A stretch of 64,000 nt of DNA from SG8-4 sp964598225. GTDB taxonomy: Bacteria > Planctomycetota > Phycisphaerae > Sedimentisphaerales > Anaerobacaceae. The position numbers and the translations under genes are program-made. How positions within the stretch are numbered: the stretch's first letter is position 1; each line of letters begins with the position of its first letter. The stretch lies in assembly GCA_964598225.1 (NCBI GenBank), contig CAZRBG010000030.1:3670-67669 (forward strand), read 5' to 3'. Positions 7,703-16,172 of this stretch are shown piece after piece. The notes below the pieces were generated by a model, which saw only the letters and a list, made by a program, of their open reading frames with translations, searched no databases and was not told the DNA's origin.

Positions 7703-8824
7703 ATGAAGATAAAACTGGCGTTTTTTGCTGTTCTGGTAGCATTTCTTATTCTGGCGATGGATTCGCGTCTGACTGCCGTCGACACGCGGGACATCGATCA
7801 GGTTCTCAAGAAGACAGTTCTCGATGCTCGTGATTTCGAGATCATCGACCAGTTTCTCGACGAGGCGGTTCAGGAGTTGGTCCGGGAGAGAAACTTCACG
7901 GAAATCGCCAAACGTCGTGCGGTTATCATCAGCAGAAAAAGCGAACAGGGCCAGTACGCCGAGCAGTTTTCCAAGTCCGCCTACAAGCACATCCGGGAAG
8001 GCTTCGAGCAGGCAAAGCAGTTGGCGCCTGAGAAGCGCAGGACGAATGCAATTGTCAATTTGCTGATATTAATACATGGACTTCAAGACCTCAGACTGGC
8101 GAATCTGGCCGCTGACTGGCTGGAAAGTGATCATGCCGTCATTCGCTATTGGGCGGTCAAATGCTTGACCAGCCCGGCCATTATTCAGCAGTTGAACGCG
8201 GCTGCGGAGTCAAACCCCGAACAAGCGGCGGCCATCGTTCGCCGGCTAAGGCCTCTGGTCGATACGAGCAGCGCTGAGACTCTCGTTCAAATAGCAAGAT
8301 TCGGCGCCGCCGTGAACATTCCACAGGCTGAGCAGCTCCTTCTCGATGTAGCCGACGAGCGAATCGAGAGATATGCCGACTGGACGGTCAAACACGAGCT
8401 TTCAGATATTGTCCTGCTGAAGCTGCTCGAGAGCAAGCTACCCGTATCTGCCGCGGGTTCCCCCTCAGGTGCGAGTAAGCCCGAGGTGGCGAGGAGATTT
8501 GCTCAGTTGTACTCATACGTGATACAAAGATACCTCAAAGGACCGGTTGTTTTGAATGAAACGCAGAAAGAACACCTGGCGTCGGTAATAGTCGAGGTCC
8601 AGGAAAAGTGTGTCAGCAGGCTTCTCGGTTCGCCGCAAACGAGTTTCAGGAGGGCTCTTGAGCGCGAAAGCATGGACGCGATCTCAGCCGAACACGACGC
8701 CTTGCTCGGCAGCGGCAACAACCCCGGCCTGCTACCCACGAAGTTAGGCTTCGACTACGGCACCGACAGCGCCGGCGCCAAACGAGCCGCACCAATCCCC
8801 TTGCCGGACGCTCCCCGTAGATGA
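7703..8824 (+). CDS. Secreted alpha-helical protein of unknown function
   Basis: A 373-residue protein from the ATG at 7703, chosen because it starts a clean signal peptide (MKIKLAFFAVLVAFLILAM, cleavage near AVD). An upstream in-frame ATG at 7640 would put a polar extension before it. The mature part is a run of amphipathic helices with HEAT/ARM-like spacing (NAIVNLLILIHGLQDLRLANLAADWLE, then VIRYWAVKCLTSPAIIQQL), and a disordered Pro/Ala/Gly tail. No catalytic motif was seen. Probably a periplasmic scaffold protein typical of planctomycetes. A good promoter precedes it. Confidence 0.7.
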   Translation: MKIKLAFFAVLVAFLILAMDSRLTAVDTRDIDQVLKKTVLDARDFEIIDQFLDEAVQELVRERNFTEIAKRRAVIISRKSEQGQYAEQFSKSAYKHIREGFEQAKQLAPEKRRTNAIVNLLILIHGLQDLRLANLAADWLESDHAVIRYWAVKCLTSPAIIQQLNAAAESNPEQAAAIVRRLRPLVDTSSAETLVQIARFGAAVNIPQAEQLLLDVADERIERYADWTVKHELSDIVLLKLLESKLPVSAAGSPSGASKPEVARRFAQLYSYVIQRYLKGPVVLNETQKEHLASVIVEVQEKCVSRLLGSPQTSFRRALERESMDAISAEHDALLGSGNNPGLLPTKLGFDYGTDSAGAKRAAPIPLPDAPRR

Positions 8825-9017
8825 TCGACGATCATTGATTATCCGCAAGCCTACAGTTTTTCCTGACCGTGGCCAATTATTTGAACCCCGCAGTGCCACA
8901 GAGAATTCGCCCGAATGTTCGTTGCCCTCGGCCAAAGTTCCTGCTAATATACAGTCCGTTCACGGACGAGAGTTTCCGTTGACACCGGTTGTCCGACAAA
9001 AATGAGAGGACTTTGAT

Positions 9018-10292
9018 ATGGGTATTGATGCGAACAAGGTGTCGGCCTGTCTTGAGGAGTGCAGAGAACATTTCACGACCGAATTGCTTCCTTTCTGGCT
9101 GGATCGCTGCAAAGACGACGAAAACGGTGGATTTATCACGCACTTCGACGCCGACGGCAACGACAGCGGCGAGGATGAGAAATCCATGCTCGCTCAGGCC
9201 CGAACCGTCTACTCGATGGCGTCCGCTGACCGGGCCGGCTTCGGCGAAGGACGCTGCGCCGAATACGCCCGGCACGGCGTCGATTTTCTCATCGACAAAA
9301 TGTGGGACGACGAATATGGAGGCTTCTACTGGATCACCGATCGCGCCGGAAATGTCACCTCCGATAAGAAGATACTCTACGGGCTGTCTTTCATCATGTA
9401 TGCACTCAGCGAGTATACGATGGCCACGCAGGACTCTCGGGGCATCGAATACGCCGAGAAGACCTTCGACCTGGTGAAAAAATACGCAGCGGACACCATG
9501 TATGGCGGCTATTTCGAGATGTTCGAGCGAAACTGGGACCTCTGCGGACCCGGCAGCGGCGGAGGTGACAGAAAGACGCTCGACGTCCACATGCACCTGA
9601 TGGAAGCGTTCACGACGCTCTATGAATGCAGCGGCAAAGCGATCCACAAGCGAACGCTTGTCGAGGATATCGATCTTTTGCTAAAGCGAATCCTCCACCC
9701 GGAGTACGCAACGGGAATACCCCAGTTCACGCCGGACTGGAAGGTTGCGCCGCAGATCAAATTCGAGATCGTATGGGGCTGGGACCGCTTCGCCGAAGGC
9801 GGTCAGAAGGATAACGCCGAAGACAACACCTCAGCCGGGCACAACGTGGAGTTCGCCTGGCTGCTCGCGCATGCAACGGACGTTATGGGCGGCGGATTCG
9901 AGCAGTACGAACACGTCATCAAGAAGCCGATGGATCACGGCATGGTGAACGGCATCGATCCCGAGTACGGCGGCGTCTATGTCGAGGGCCCTCACTCAGG
10001 CGGCGTTTACGACATGGAGAAAGAATTCTGGCAGCAGGCCGAGGTAATGATAGGAATGTTGGAAGCGTGTCTGCGTTTCGGGCCGGAGCCATACTGGGAT
10101 GCGTATGAGAACGTGCATCAGTTTGTGTTCGATAAGATGATAAACCATCCGGTCGGCGAGTGGTGGCCGTTGCTGACAAGAGAAGGCGAGCCGATCTGGA
10201 CGCACATGAGCCATTCGTGGAAGGTGAACTATCATACGATCAGATGTATGATCCAGTGCATGCAAAGACTCGAGAAGCTGCTTGCCGTTTAA
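9018..10292 (+). CDS. N-acylglucosamine 2-epimerase family protein (cellobiose 2-epimerase-like)
   Basis: A 424-residue (alpha/alpha)6-barrel epimerase/isomerase. Residues that define the AGE/cellobiose-epimerase family are present: Arg62 in LAQARTVY, GGFYWITD (101-108), His191/His193 in DVHMHLMEAFTTLYE, GHNVEFAWLL (274-283), EFWQQAE (336-342) and HSWKVNYHTIR (399-409), where the last histidines are the general acid/base pair. It would interconvert glucose- and mannose-configured sugars, free or at the reducing end of a disaccharide. There is no signal peptide, so it is cytoplasmic. GAGAGGA sits 7-13 bases before the ATG. The PfkB-HAD fusion follows after a 170-bp repeat-containing gap, suggesting a shared sugar pathway. 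Confidence 0.88.
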   Translation: MGIDANKVSACLEECREHFTTELLPFWLDRCKDDENGGFITHFDADGNDSGEDEKSMLAQARTVYSMASADRAGFGEGRCAEYARHGVDFLIDKMWDDEYGGFYWITDRAGNVTSDKKILYGLSFIMYALSEYTMATQDSRGIEYAEKTFDLVKKYAADTMYGGYFEMFERNWDLCGPGSGGGDRKTLDVHMHLMEAFTTLYECSGKAIHKRTLVEDIDLLLKRILHPEYATGIPQFTPDWKVAPQIKFEIVWGWDRFAEGGQKDNAEDNTSAGHNVEFAWLLAHATDVMGGGFEQYEHVIKKPMDHGMVNGIDPEYGGVYVEGPHSGGVYDMEKEFWQQAEVMIGMLEACLRFGPEPYWDAYENVHQFVFDKMINHPVGEWWPLLTREGEPIWTHMSHSWKVNYHTIRCMIQCMQRLEKLLAV

Positions 10293-10296
10293 TTGT

Positions 10297-10426
10297 AACC
10301 ACGAATGAACACGAATAAAAGAGAGAAGATAAGAAGATAGGAAGATGAGAAGATAAGAGACCACCTGTTCATATCTTCCTATTTTCTTATGTTCCTAACT
10401 TCCTATCATCGTGTGCATTCGTGGTT
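10297..10426. repeat. Palindromic repeat with purine-rich core
   Basis: AACCACGAATGAACACGAAT begins the element and ATTCGTGGTT ends it as an inverted terminal match (10297-10306 against 10417-10426). Inside are reiterated GAAGATAAGA/GAAGATAGGA units on the left and their reverse complement (TATCTTCCTATTTTCTTAT) on the right, so the whole folds into a long hairpin. It fills the gap between the epimerase and the kinase fusion. Confidence 0.7.
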
Positions 10427-10462
10427 TCGATAAATTATTCTTAGCTACGTAATGGATATGGC

Positions 10463-12367
10463 ATGATGAATGAACAGCGTATCAGAGAAATTGCGGCGCA
10501 AATTAAAGACGTCAAGGTGGCGGTTTACGGGGACTTCTGTCTCGATGCCTATTGGGTGCTCGATCCGCGGGGCTCGGAAGTCTCGCTCGAGACAGGCCTT
10601 CAGGCCCGCGCGGTCGGCAGGCACTACTACTCGCTCGGCGGAGCATCGAATGTTGTCGCCAACCTCGCCGCTCTCGAACCGGCGGCAATTCAGGTGATAG
10701 GCGTTATCGGCGACGACATCTTCGGCAGAGAATTAATCCGCCAGTTCGAGCAGCTTGGCGTCGATACCACCCGGCTGATCGTCCAGCAGGAGAATTTCGA
10801 TACTGTTGTGTTCGGCAAACCTTACCTCGAAGGCACCGAGCAGCCAAGGATGGACTTCGGTTTCTTCAATGAGCGAACCGAGCAGACCGACCATGCCCTT
10901 CTGGACGGCATAAGAAGCGCACTTGAAACGGCGGATTCACTGATCGTGAACCAGCAGGTCCCGGGCTCGATTACGAATGAATCATTCATCGACGGCGCTA
11001 ACGCTCTTTTCGAGGAGTTCTCGGACAAAGTGGTGATGCTCGATTCGAGGCATTTCGGACATAAATTCAGGAATATCTACCGCAAGACAAACGATTTCGA
11101 GGCCGCCCACCTGAACGACGTCGACGTAAAGCTCGATGATGTTCTTACTCTTTCCGACGTGAAGAAATATGCGTCTAATCTTTATGAACAGTTCAAGAAA
11201 CCCGTATTCCTTACCCGGGGGCCACGAGGCATCGTGACGGTTGACGGCGACGACGGCATCCACGAAGTTCCGGGCATTCAGTTATTGAAAAAGCTCGACA
11301 TTGTCGGCGCCGGCGATACAGTGACCGCTGCGCTGGCTCTCTGTCTGGGCGCGGGCGTCTCGCCGGGCGAAGCATCTGAATTCGCTAACTTCGCCGCCGC
11401 CGTTACGGTGCAGAAACTGTTCCAGACCGGGACCGCATCGGCAACCGAAATCATCGAGATCGGCAAGGATCCCGATTACATCTATCAGCCGGAGCTTGCT
11501 TCCGATATTCGCAGCGCGCGTTATTACGAAGGTACGGAAATAGAACTTTGCTGCGAAGACTTAACGCTCGGCCTGATCAGGCATGCCGTGTTCGATCACG
11601 ATGGGACCATAAGCACGCTGCGGCAGGGTTGGGAGAAGATAATGGCGCCTGTGATGATAAAGGCTATCCTCGGTGAAGAATACGAGACCGCCGATGAAAC
11701 ACTCTATCACAAAGCCCGAAATCGCGTGCTTGATTACATCAACGACTCGACGGGAATCCAGACAATCGTGCAGATGGAGGCGCTCGTCGAGATGGTAAAA
11801 GAATTCGGAGTCGTTCGGCCGGAGAATATCCTGGACAAGTTCGGTTACAAACAAATCTATAACGATGCCCTCATGGAGCTTGTCAACAAACGAATCGAAA
11901 AGTTCAGGCGAGGCGAGCTTGACATCAATGACTACACGATCAAAGGCTCCGTAGACTTTCTTCATGAGCTTAAGAAAAGGGGTGTAAAATTGTATCTCGC
12001 CAGCGGGACGGACCGTCAGGACGTCGCGGCCGAAGCAGGAGCGCTTGGTTACGCCGAGTTGTTCGACGGCGGGATATACGGCAGCGTAGGTGACGTCGCC
12101 CGGTATTCTAAGAAGATGGTCATTGAAAAAATAATGACGGAAAACCATCTGCAGGGATCGGAACTGGCGGTCTTTGGGGACGGTCCGGTCGAAATCAGGG
12201 AATGCCGCAAGCGCGACGGTGTCTCGGTCGGAATCGCCAGCGATGAAATTCGCCGCCACGGCCTGGACGTCGAGAAACGGACCCGCTTGACAAAAGCCGG
12301 AGCGCACATCCTGACGCCTGATTTTTCAGTAAGCAAATCGCTGCTAAAACTTCTGTTCGGGCAATAG
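10463..12367 (+). CDS. PfkB-family sugar kinase fused to HAD phosphatase
   Basis: A 634-residue bifunctional protein. Residues about 15-335 are a ribokinase/PfkB domain close to heptose-7-phosphate kinase (RfaE/HldE N-terminal half): VYGDFCLDAYW, SLGGASNVVANLA, and the catalytic GAGD in DIVGAGDTVTAAL (about 279-291). Residues about 370-634 are a HAD phosphatase: nucleophile DHD in VFDHDGTIS (about 375), LYLASGTDRQDV as motif II, and FGDGPVEIRECR as motif IV. The usual partner of such a kinase in HldE is a nucleotidyltransferase, not a phosphatase. Kinase and phosphatase on one chain could make a sugar bisphosphate and strip one phosphate, or oppose each other on different substrates. ATG codons at 10463 and 10466 are both possible starts. 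Confidence 0.85.
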   Translation: MMNEQRIREIAAQIKDVKVAVYGDFCLDAYWVLDPRGSEVSLETGLQARAVGRHYYSLGGASNVVANLAALEPAAIQVIGVIGDDIFGRELIRQFEQLGVDTTRLIVQQENFDTVVFGKPYLEGTEQPRMDFGFFNERTEQTDHALLDGIRSALETADSLIVNQQVPGSITNESFIDGANALFEEFSDKVVMLDSRHFGHKFRNIYRKTNDFEAAHLNDVDVKLDDVLTLSDVKKYASNLYEQFKKPVFLTRGPRGIVTVDGDDGIHEVPGIQLLKKLDIVGAGDTVTAALALCLGAGVSPGEASEFANFAAAVTVQKLFQTGTASATEIIEIGKDPDYIYQPELASDIRSARYYEGTEIELCCEDLTLGLIRHAVFDHDGTISTLRQGWEKIMAPVMIKAILGEEYETADETLYHKARNRVLDYINDSTGIQTIVQMEALVEMVKEFGVVRPENILDKFGYKQIYNDALMELVNKRIEKFRRGELDINDYTIKGSVDFLHELKKRGVKLYLASGTDRQDVAAEAGALGYAELFDGGIYGSVGDVARYSKKMVIEKIMTENHLQGSELAVFGDGPVEIRECRKRDGVSVGIASDEIRRHGLDVEKRTRLTKAGAHILTPDFSVSKSLLKLLFGQ

Positions 12368-12383
12368 CGGCTGCCTTTTTGTC

Positions 12384-14171
12384 TCAGGATGCGTTTATCT
12401 CGGCGAACAGTTTCTCAAAACGGTCAAGTGCTTCGTTGAGATTCGGCAGCTTCTTGAGGCATTTTTTTGTGTTCTCTGCAAGGTACTCGGCCGGCCTGTA
12501 CCGGTCGAATGCACCGACACCCAGCCCCACGGTTGCAAAGTGCTCCTCGACCTGGGGAAGCAGGCTGCTCGCCTCCTTAGAGGTGTCGGTAGGCCGCAAT
12601 CGGGCCCGCCGGGGCAATTCGTAACAGAGATTCACGAGGCCAAGATACGCGGGACCGCCTATGAGGTCTTCAATGCTCCCGCCCTTGGATCCCGCAAAGT
12701 CAGCCAGACTGAGAATTCGAGAGCCTCGCAGAAGCTCCTGATCGACGGGCTTTTCGAGCCTCTGCTGGCCATCGACTGCGCTCATCAGCGCTACTACGTT
12801 ACCCTGATTGCCGCCGAAGAGTCCCAAAAACGCTCCTACTCTTTCTCCACCGCCGCACGGCACGACCGACCATCCGGAGCCAAGGCCCACTCGATTTTCA
12901 TCAGCGAGCCTCCGAGAGAACCATTTCAGGTACATCGCGTCGGCGGCGGTCTCAACGAGCAACGTCCTTTGGCCGTTCATCGTCCTGCTCATTTCGTAGC
13001 CAAGAGCCGCGCGCAGAGGAATGAGAGTATCGGGATTGGTGCTGAGCACGTGCTGTCCGACTTTGGTGCCGAGGAATTTCTCCCGTCCGTTATCGTCAAT
13101 GGTGACAACATCCTCAACCGTCCTGCATTGATCCAGGCTGTTGGCGCTAATCATGAACGGCGAATGTGTCGTATAAATCACCTGGTAGAGGGGCATGAGT
13201 TCTTTGGCAATGTACCCAAGCAGGTCCTCCTGCGCTCTGGCGTGCAAGCCGATGCCGGGGTCGTCCAGAAGCACGAAGAGATTGTCTCCGTACGTTCTCT
13301 TGACCTGAGAGAACCATACGAGGAACGAAAAGAACCACGCGAATCCGGTGCTGCGCTCGTCGAAGTTCAGAGTGATGTTATGCCTGGTGTTGAGAATGCG
13401 CGTCTCCAGCACGTATCCTTCGTCGAACGGCGGCGGATCCTGCGGTTTGCCCGGATGGAGTTGGAAAGCCACCCTTAGAGACCTGTTCTGGCTCCAGTGG
13501 TCCGCGATATGTTCGGTGATAGGCGCCGAGGCGGCCTCCAAATCGGCCGTAAGCTCCTCCGAGTTCTCGATGCTCGCGAGATACTCCGGTTTGGTGCCAA
13601 CCAGATCGAGCAATGCCAAAAACACTCGCTCCGGGCCGGACAACATGCCGCGCTGCTTCTTTTTGAGGAGAAAGTCGACCGAAACGCGCCCGTCCAGGAT
13701 GCTGCATTTCTCGAAATAGAGAAACTTGGGCAGCAGCGTGTTGAGTTTGGCCCGAGCGGCTTGCGGCATGCCGGATGTTTGAATCGGCTCGCAACCCTCG
13801 AATGTCCACCACGAGCCGGCGTAATAGCCCTTGCGAATCTCAACTGTCCCGGCCTTCACGGCGGCGTCGCCGAATATGTTCTCCATCTCGGCGGCGTCCT
13901 TGTCTTCGATTTGCCAGCGAGTGATAAGCGCGTCATCAGGATTCTTGGTAGCTCGGCGTTCGTACTCCTTGCGGCGACGTCTGGGGTACTCCAGAAGCAC
14001 ATCGAAATCCGCCAACTCGGCCACGTCCGGATTCAGCTTGTGCAGGGCTTCAAGAATCGAGGTCTTGCCCGCTTCATTCTTGCCCACAAGGCACGTTACC
14101 GGGCAAATGTCGAACGGGGTCGAATCCTCGATGCACTTGAAGTTCTTGACTTGCATAGACTTGAGTTTCAT
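12384..14171 (-). CDS. OLD-family-like ATPase with degenerate TOPRIM region
   Basis: A 595-residue SMC-like AAA ATPase. Walker A is VGKNEAGKTS (29-38), the signature-like region lies before FVLLDDPGIGLH (Walker B, about residue 300), and YTTHSPFMI is the switch His. After about residue 400 a TOPRIM-like part begins (LLVETAADAMYLKWF) with the first acidic residue. The later block reads LMSAVDGQQ, with one Asp where OLD nucleases have DxD, so nuclease activity is doubtful. Relatives act in phage defence (OLD, GajA) or DNA repair. No UvrD-like helicase accompanies it, so a Gabija pair is not present. A strong GGAGGAG site precedes the ATG. It converges on the kinase-fusion gene with 16 bp between the stops. 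Confidence 0.8.
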   Translation of the reverse strand: MKLKSMQVKNFKCIEDSTPFDICPVTCLVGKNEAGKTSILEALHKLNPDVAELADFDVLLEYPRRRRKEYERRATKNPDDALITRWQIEDKDAAEMENIFGDAAVKAGTVEIRKGYYAGSWWTFEGCEPIQTSGMPQAARAKLNTLLPKFLYFEKCSILDGRVSVDFLLKKKQRGMLSGPERVFLALLDLVGTKPEYLASIENSEELTADLEAASAPITEHIADHWSQNRSLRVAFQLHPGKPQDPPPFDEGYVLETRILNTRHNITLNFDERSTGFAWFFSFLVWFSQVKRTYGDNLFVLLDDPGIGLHARAQEDLLGYIAKELMPLYQVIYTTHSPFMISANSLDQCRTVEDVVTIDDNGREKFLGTKVGQHVLSTNPDTLIPLRAALGYEMSRTMNGQRTLLVETAADAMYLKWFSRRLADENRVGLGSGWSVVPCGGGERVGAFLGLFGGNQGNVVALMSAVDGQQRLEKPVDQELLRGSRILSLADFAGSKGGSIEDLIGGPAYLGLVNLCYELPRRARLRPTDTSKEASSLLPQVEEHFATVGLGVGAFDRYRPAEYLAENTKKCLKKLPNLNEALDRFEKLFAEINAS

Positions 14172-14382
14172 AAGAAAACTCCTCCAAAATCCGCATGGAA
14201 AAGGTATCTTTCTTTATTAACGAGAGACGATTCTCGTTATTCGTATTTACTTATCAGATACGAGCCTTAAATTAATCCTACAAAGCACTTTGATGACTGT
14301 CAAGACATTTCCATTACGTTTTATTCCTTGAGTTTCTATGTGCGTTCCGGGAGCTCTTTCTATACCTCTATCCGTCAAGGAC

Positions 14383-15210
14383 TTAACGCTTATGGAATTG
14401 CGATTCAGGTCTGATCCTATCAATCTTCGTGTTCTTCCCTTGAGCGGCCAGGCTGCGATTGGCTCGAAACAGCCGGTCCTCTGCTCGTTGCGTCTCACCT
14501 GCCTCCTGATACGCTTGGCCTGCGCGTCGCAAAGTGAGCGCCATGTCGCGATAGTGTTTCGCCTCTTGAAACAAGACTGCCGCACGATCAAATGCCTCTG
14601 CGGCCTCGGCGGGATTGCCCTCCAGTAAGAGGATGTTCCCGGCGAGTCGCTCCCTGGCGGCCAGCAGTGGGGCATCGGTGACGTGATGCTTGTCTGCCTC
14701 GACCAGTGCGGTCCTGGCGCGCGCCGGGTCGTCCTGCTCGCAGGCTATTGTCCCCTTCAGCAGCGAGGCCTGAAAGCGATAGTTTTCGTCCGGTGACGCC
14801 GACAGTACCTCGTCGGCCAGCGACAGCGCCAGCTCCATTTTGCCTTGCCGTTGAGCGACCGTCGCCTCCAACAACAGAACGTCAGCGGGATTGCTTCGGT
14901 TCCGTCTAAATGCTGCCTTGGCCTCGGCCAGCGAGGCACTCGCCTGATCGAGTTGTCCCAGGATGATGTGGCAGAGCGCGAGGTTGTAGGCGGCATTGCC
15001 GATCTCCGTTGCGTCGTCCATGGCGCGCGCCCGGTTCAGTGCTTTTCTGTAAAGATCAATGGCCTTGGCAGTCGCACCCTCTTCGAATGCGGCACGGGCG
15101 AGGTTGCCGGCCTGCGAAAGTTCCTTGTCTTCAGGTTCCACGGTCGAACTCGGCGAGGTGGCGCAGCCGACCAACGTCAGAAGAGTCAGGGTTATGAAAA
15201 ACCTTCTCAT
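14383..15210 (-). CDS. TPR-repeat lipoprotein of an Mla-type operon
   Basis: A 275-residue outer- or inner-membrane lipoprotein. Lipobox LTLVGC puts the lipidated Cys at residue 16. Residues about 30-255 are TPR-like helical pairs with typical A/L/Y spacing (AIDLYRKALNRARAM, AAYNLALCHIILGQLDQA, AAEAFDRAAVLFQEAKHY). Its start overlaps the stop of the MlaD gene (ATGA), so the two are translationally coupled. It takes the place of the ABC-type auxiliary lipoprotein seen in some MCE operons and may bridge the MCE ring to the outer membrane; that role is inferred. The 211-bp gap upstream of the OLD-like gene shows no gene. Confidence 0.8.
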   Translation of the reverse strand: MRRFFITLTLLTLVGCATSPSSTVEPEDKELSQAGNLARAAFEEGATAKAIDLYRKALNRARAMDDATEIGNAAYNLALCHIILGQLDQASASLAEAKAAFRRNRSNPADVLLLEATVAQRQGKMELALSLADEVLSASPDENYRFQASLLKGTIACEQDDPARARTALVEADKHHVTDAPLLAARERLAGNILLLEGNPAEAAEAFDRAAVLFQEAKHYRDMALTLRRAGQAYQEAGETQRAEDRLFRANRSLAAQGKNTKIDRIRPESQFHKR

Positions 15211-16172
15211 GGCACGACCTCGTTGGGTGGGATGCGTGTGTTGGGCTGGGGCTGCTCGATGTACTTGCGGATCAGCCAGTGTTTTTGGACTCCTTCGATC
15301 AGTCTCTCCAACTCGTGCAACGTCTGCTGCGCCTGCAAAACAAGCCCGGGGAGATCTTCAGCCTCTGTGGCAAGGGCCTCGCTAACCACAGCCAGATCGT
15401 CGCCGGCGAGCTCCACGTCTTTCAGAATGACCTGGAGTTGATCCATAGACACGTTGCCTTGGTCGAGGATAGTCTTCAACTCGTCCGCGATGGCCGGATC
15501 AGTCAGGAGCTTACCGGCTGTGCCTTTGCCCTGCTCGACGCTGGCGACAAGACCATCGAGTCGCCCGATGAGTTGATTCAAGTGCTGCCGGGACTCGCCC
15601 AGGTTCGTGCCGAGTTTCGTCCACGCCTCCGCGCCGGCGCTCAGTTTCTCACCGAGTGTAGTCCATGTGTCGAGGCCCGCGCTGAATTTCTCCAAAACAG
15701 GCAAGACCGCACTGCGGACTTCCTCAATCGCGTTTTCCATCGTGTCCGGCAACTTCTTACAGATGATGGAAGCATCCTTCTTGGGCAACGGCCGGCCCTC
15801 GCCTCGCATGATGTCAAAATACGAATCGCCCGCCACGCCGAATTTCTTCTTGACAACCGCAAACGAATCTTCGCGCAAGAATCGGAAGAAGTCGCTGCGG
15901 ATGCTCGTTTCCGCTTCCATACGACCGGTGTCATCTACGATGACATCGAAGACCGTTCCTACGAGCGTGCCCAGGAAGTACACCTGCGAACCCTCGCGGA
16001 TGCCCGCAGCGCCCGCCTCAGGCAGAACAATCCGCAGCGTGACAGTACCTCGGAACCAGCGCTGGCGGTAGCCCGTCCACACGATGGCGGCGATCAGCGC
16101 CGCCACGACCAGGATGACGAACGTGCCGGTTATCTCGTTCACGTGCCGGAATTTGAAGCGTTCTTTCATCAT
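15207..16172 (-). CDS. MlaD/MCE-domain lipid-transport protein
   Basis: About 321 residues starting at the ATG at 16172 (or the adjacent ATG at 16169). A longer frame reaching 16304 would read back into the permease gene and lacks support. Residues 15-33 form the single membrane anchor (EITGTFVILVVAALIAAIVW). The MCE domain follows (LRIVLPEAGAAGIREGSQVYFLGTLVGTV, with the family's G-V-F-G-like turn), then a long helical region (KFSAGLDTWTTLGEKLSAGAEAWTKLG, IDQL-type heptads) that forms the tunnel of MCE hexamers. It binds phospholipid in the periplasm for an MlaE-type ABC transporter. Start and stop overlap the neighbours by one and four bases, so mlaE, mlaD and the lipoprotein gene form one operon. 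Confidence 0.9.
   Translation of the reverse strand: MMKERFKFRHVNEITGTFVILVVAALIAAIVWTGYRQRWFRGTVTLRIVLPEAGAAGIREGSQVYFLGTLVGTVFDVIVDDTGRMEAETSIRSDFFRFLREDSFAVVKKKFGVAGDSYFDIMRGEGRPLPKKDASIICKKLPDTMENAIEEVRSAVLPVLEKFSAGLDTWTTLGEKLSAGAEAWTKLGTNLGESRQHLNQLIGRLDGLVASVEQGKGTAGKLLTDPAIADELKTILDQGNVSMDQLQVILKDVELAGDDLAVVSEALATEAEDLPGLVLQAQQTLHELERLIEGVQKHWLIRKYIEQPQPNTRIPPNEVVP

Noticed and set aside
8979..9017. Promoter at TTGACA 8979 for the epimerase gene
   Set aside because: A good -35 is present, but the -10 would fall at or beyond about 9001-9008, where no TATAAT-like hexamer stands, and too close to the start at 9018.
12384..14171. Gabija defence system
   Set aside because: The ATPase is OLD-like, but no GajB (UvrD-like helicase) gene is beside it; neighbours are a sugar kinase fusion and the Mla lipoprotein.
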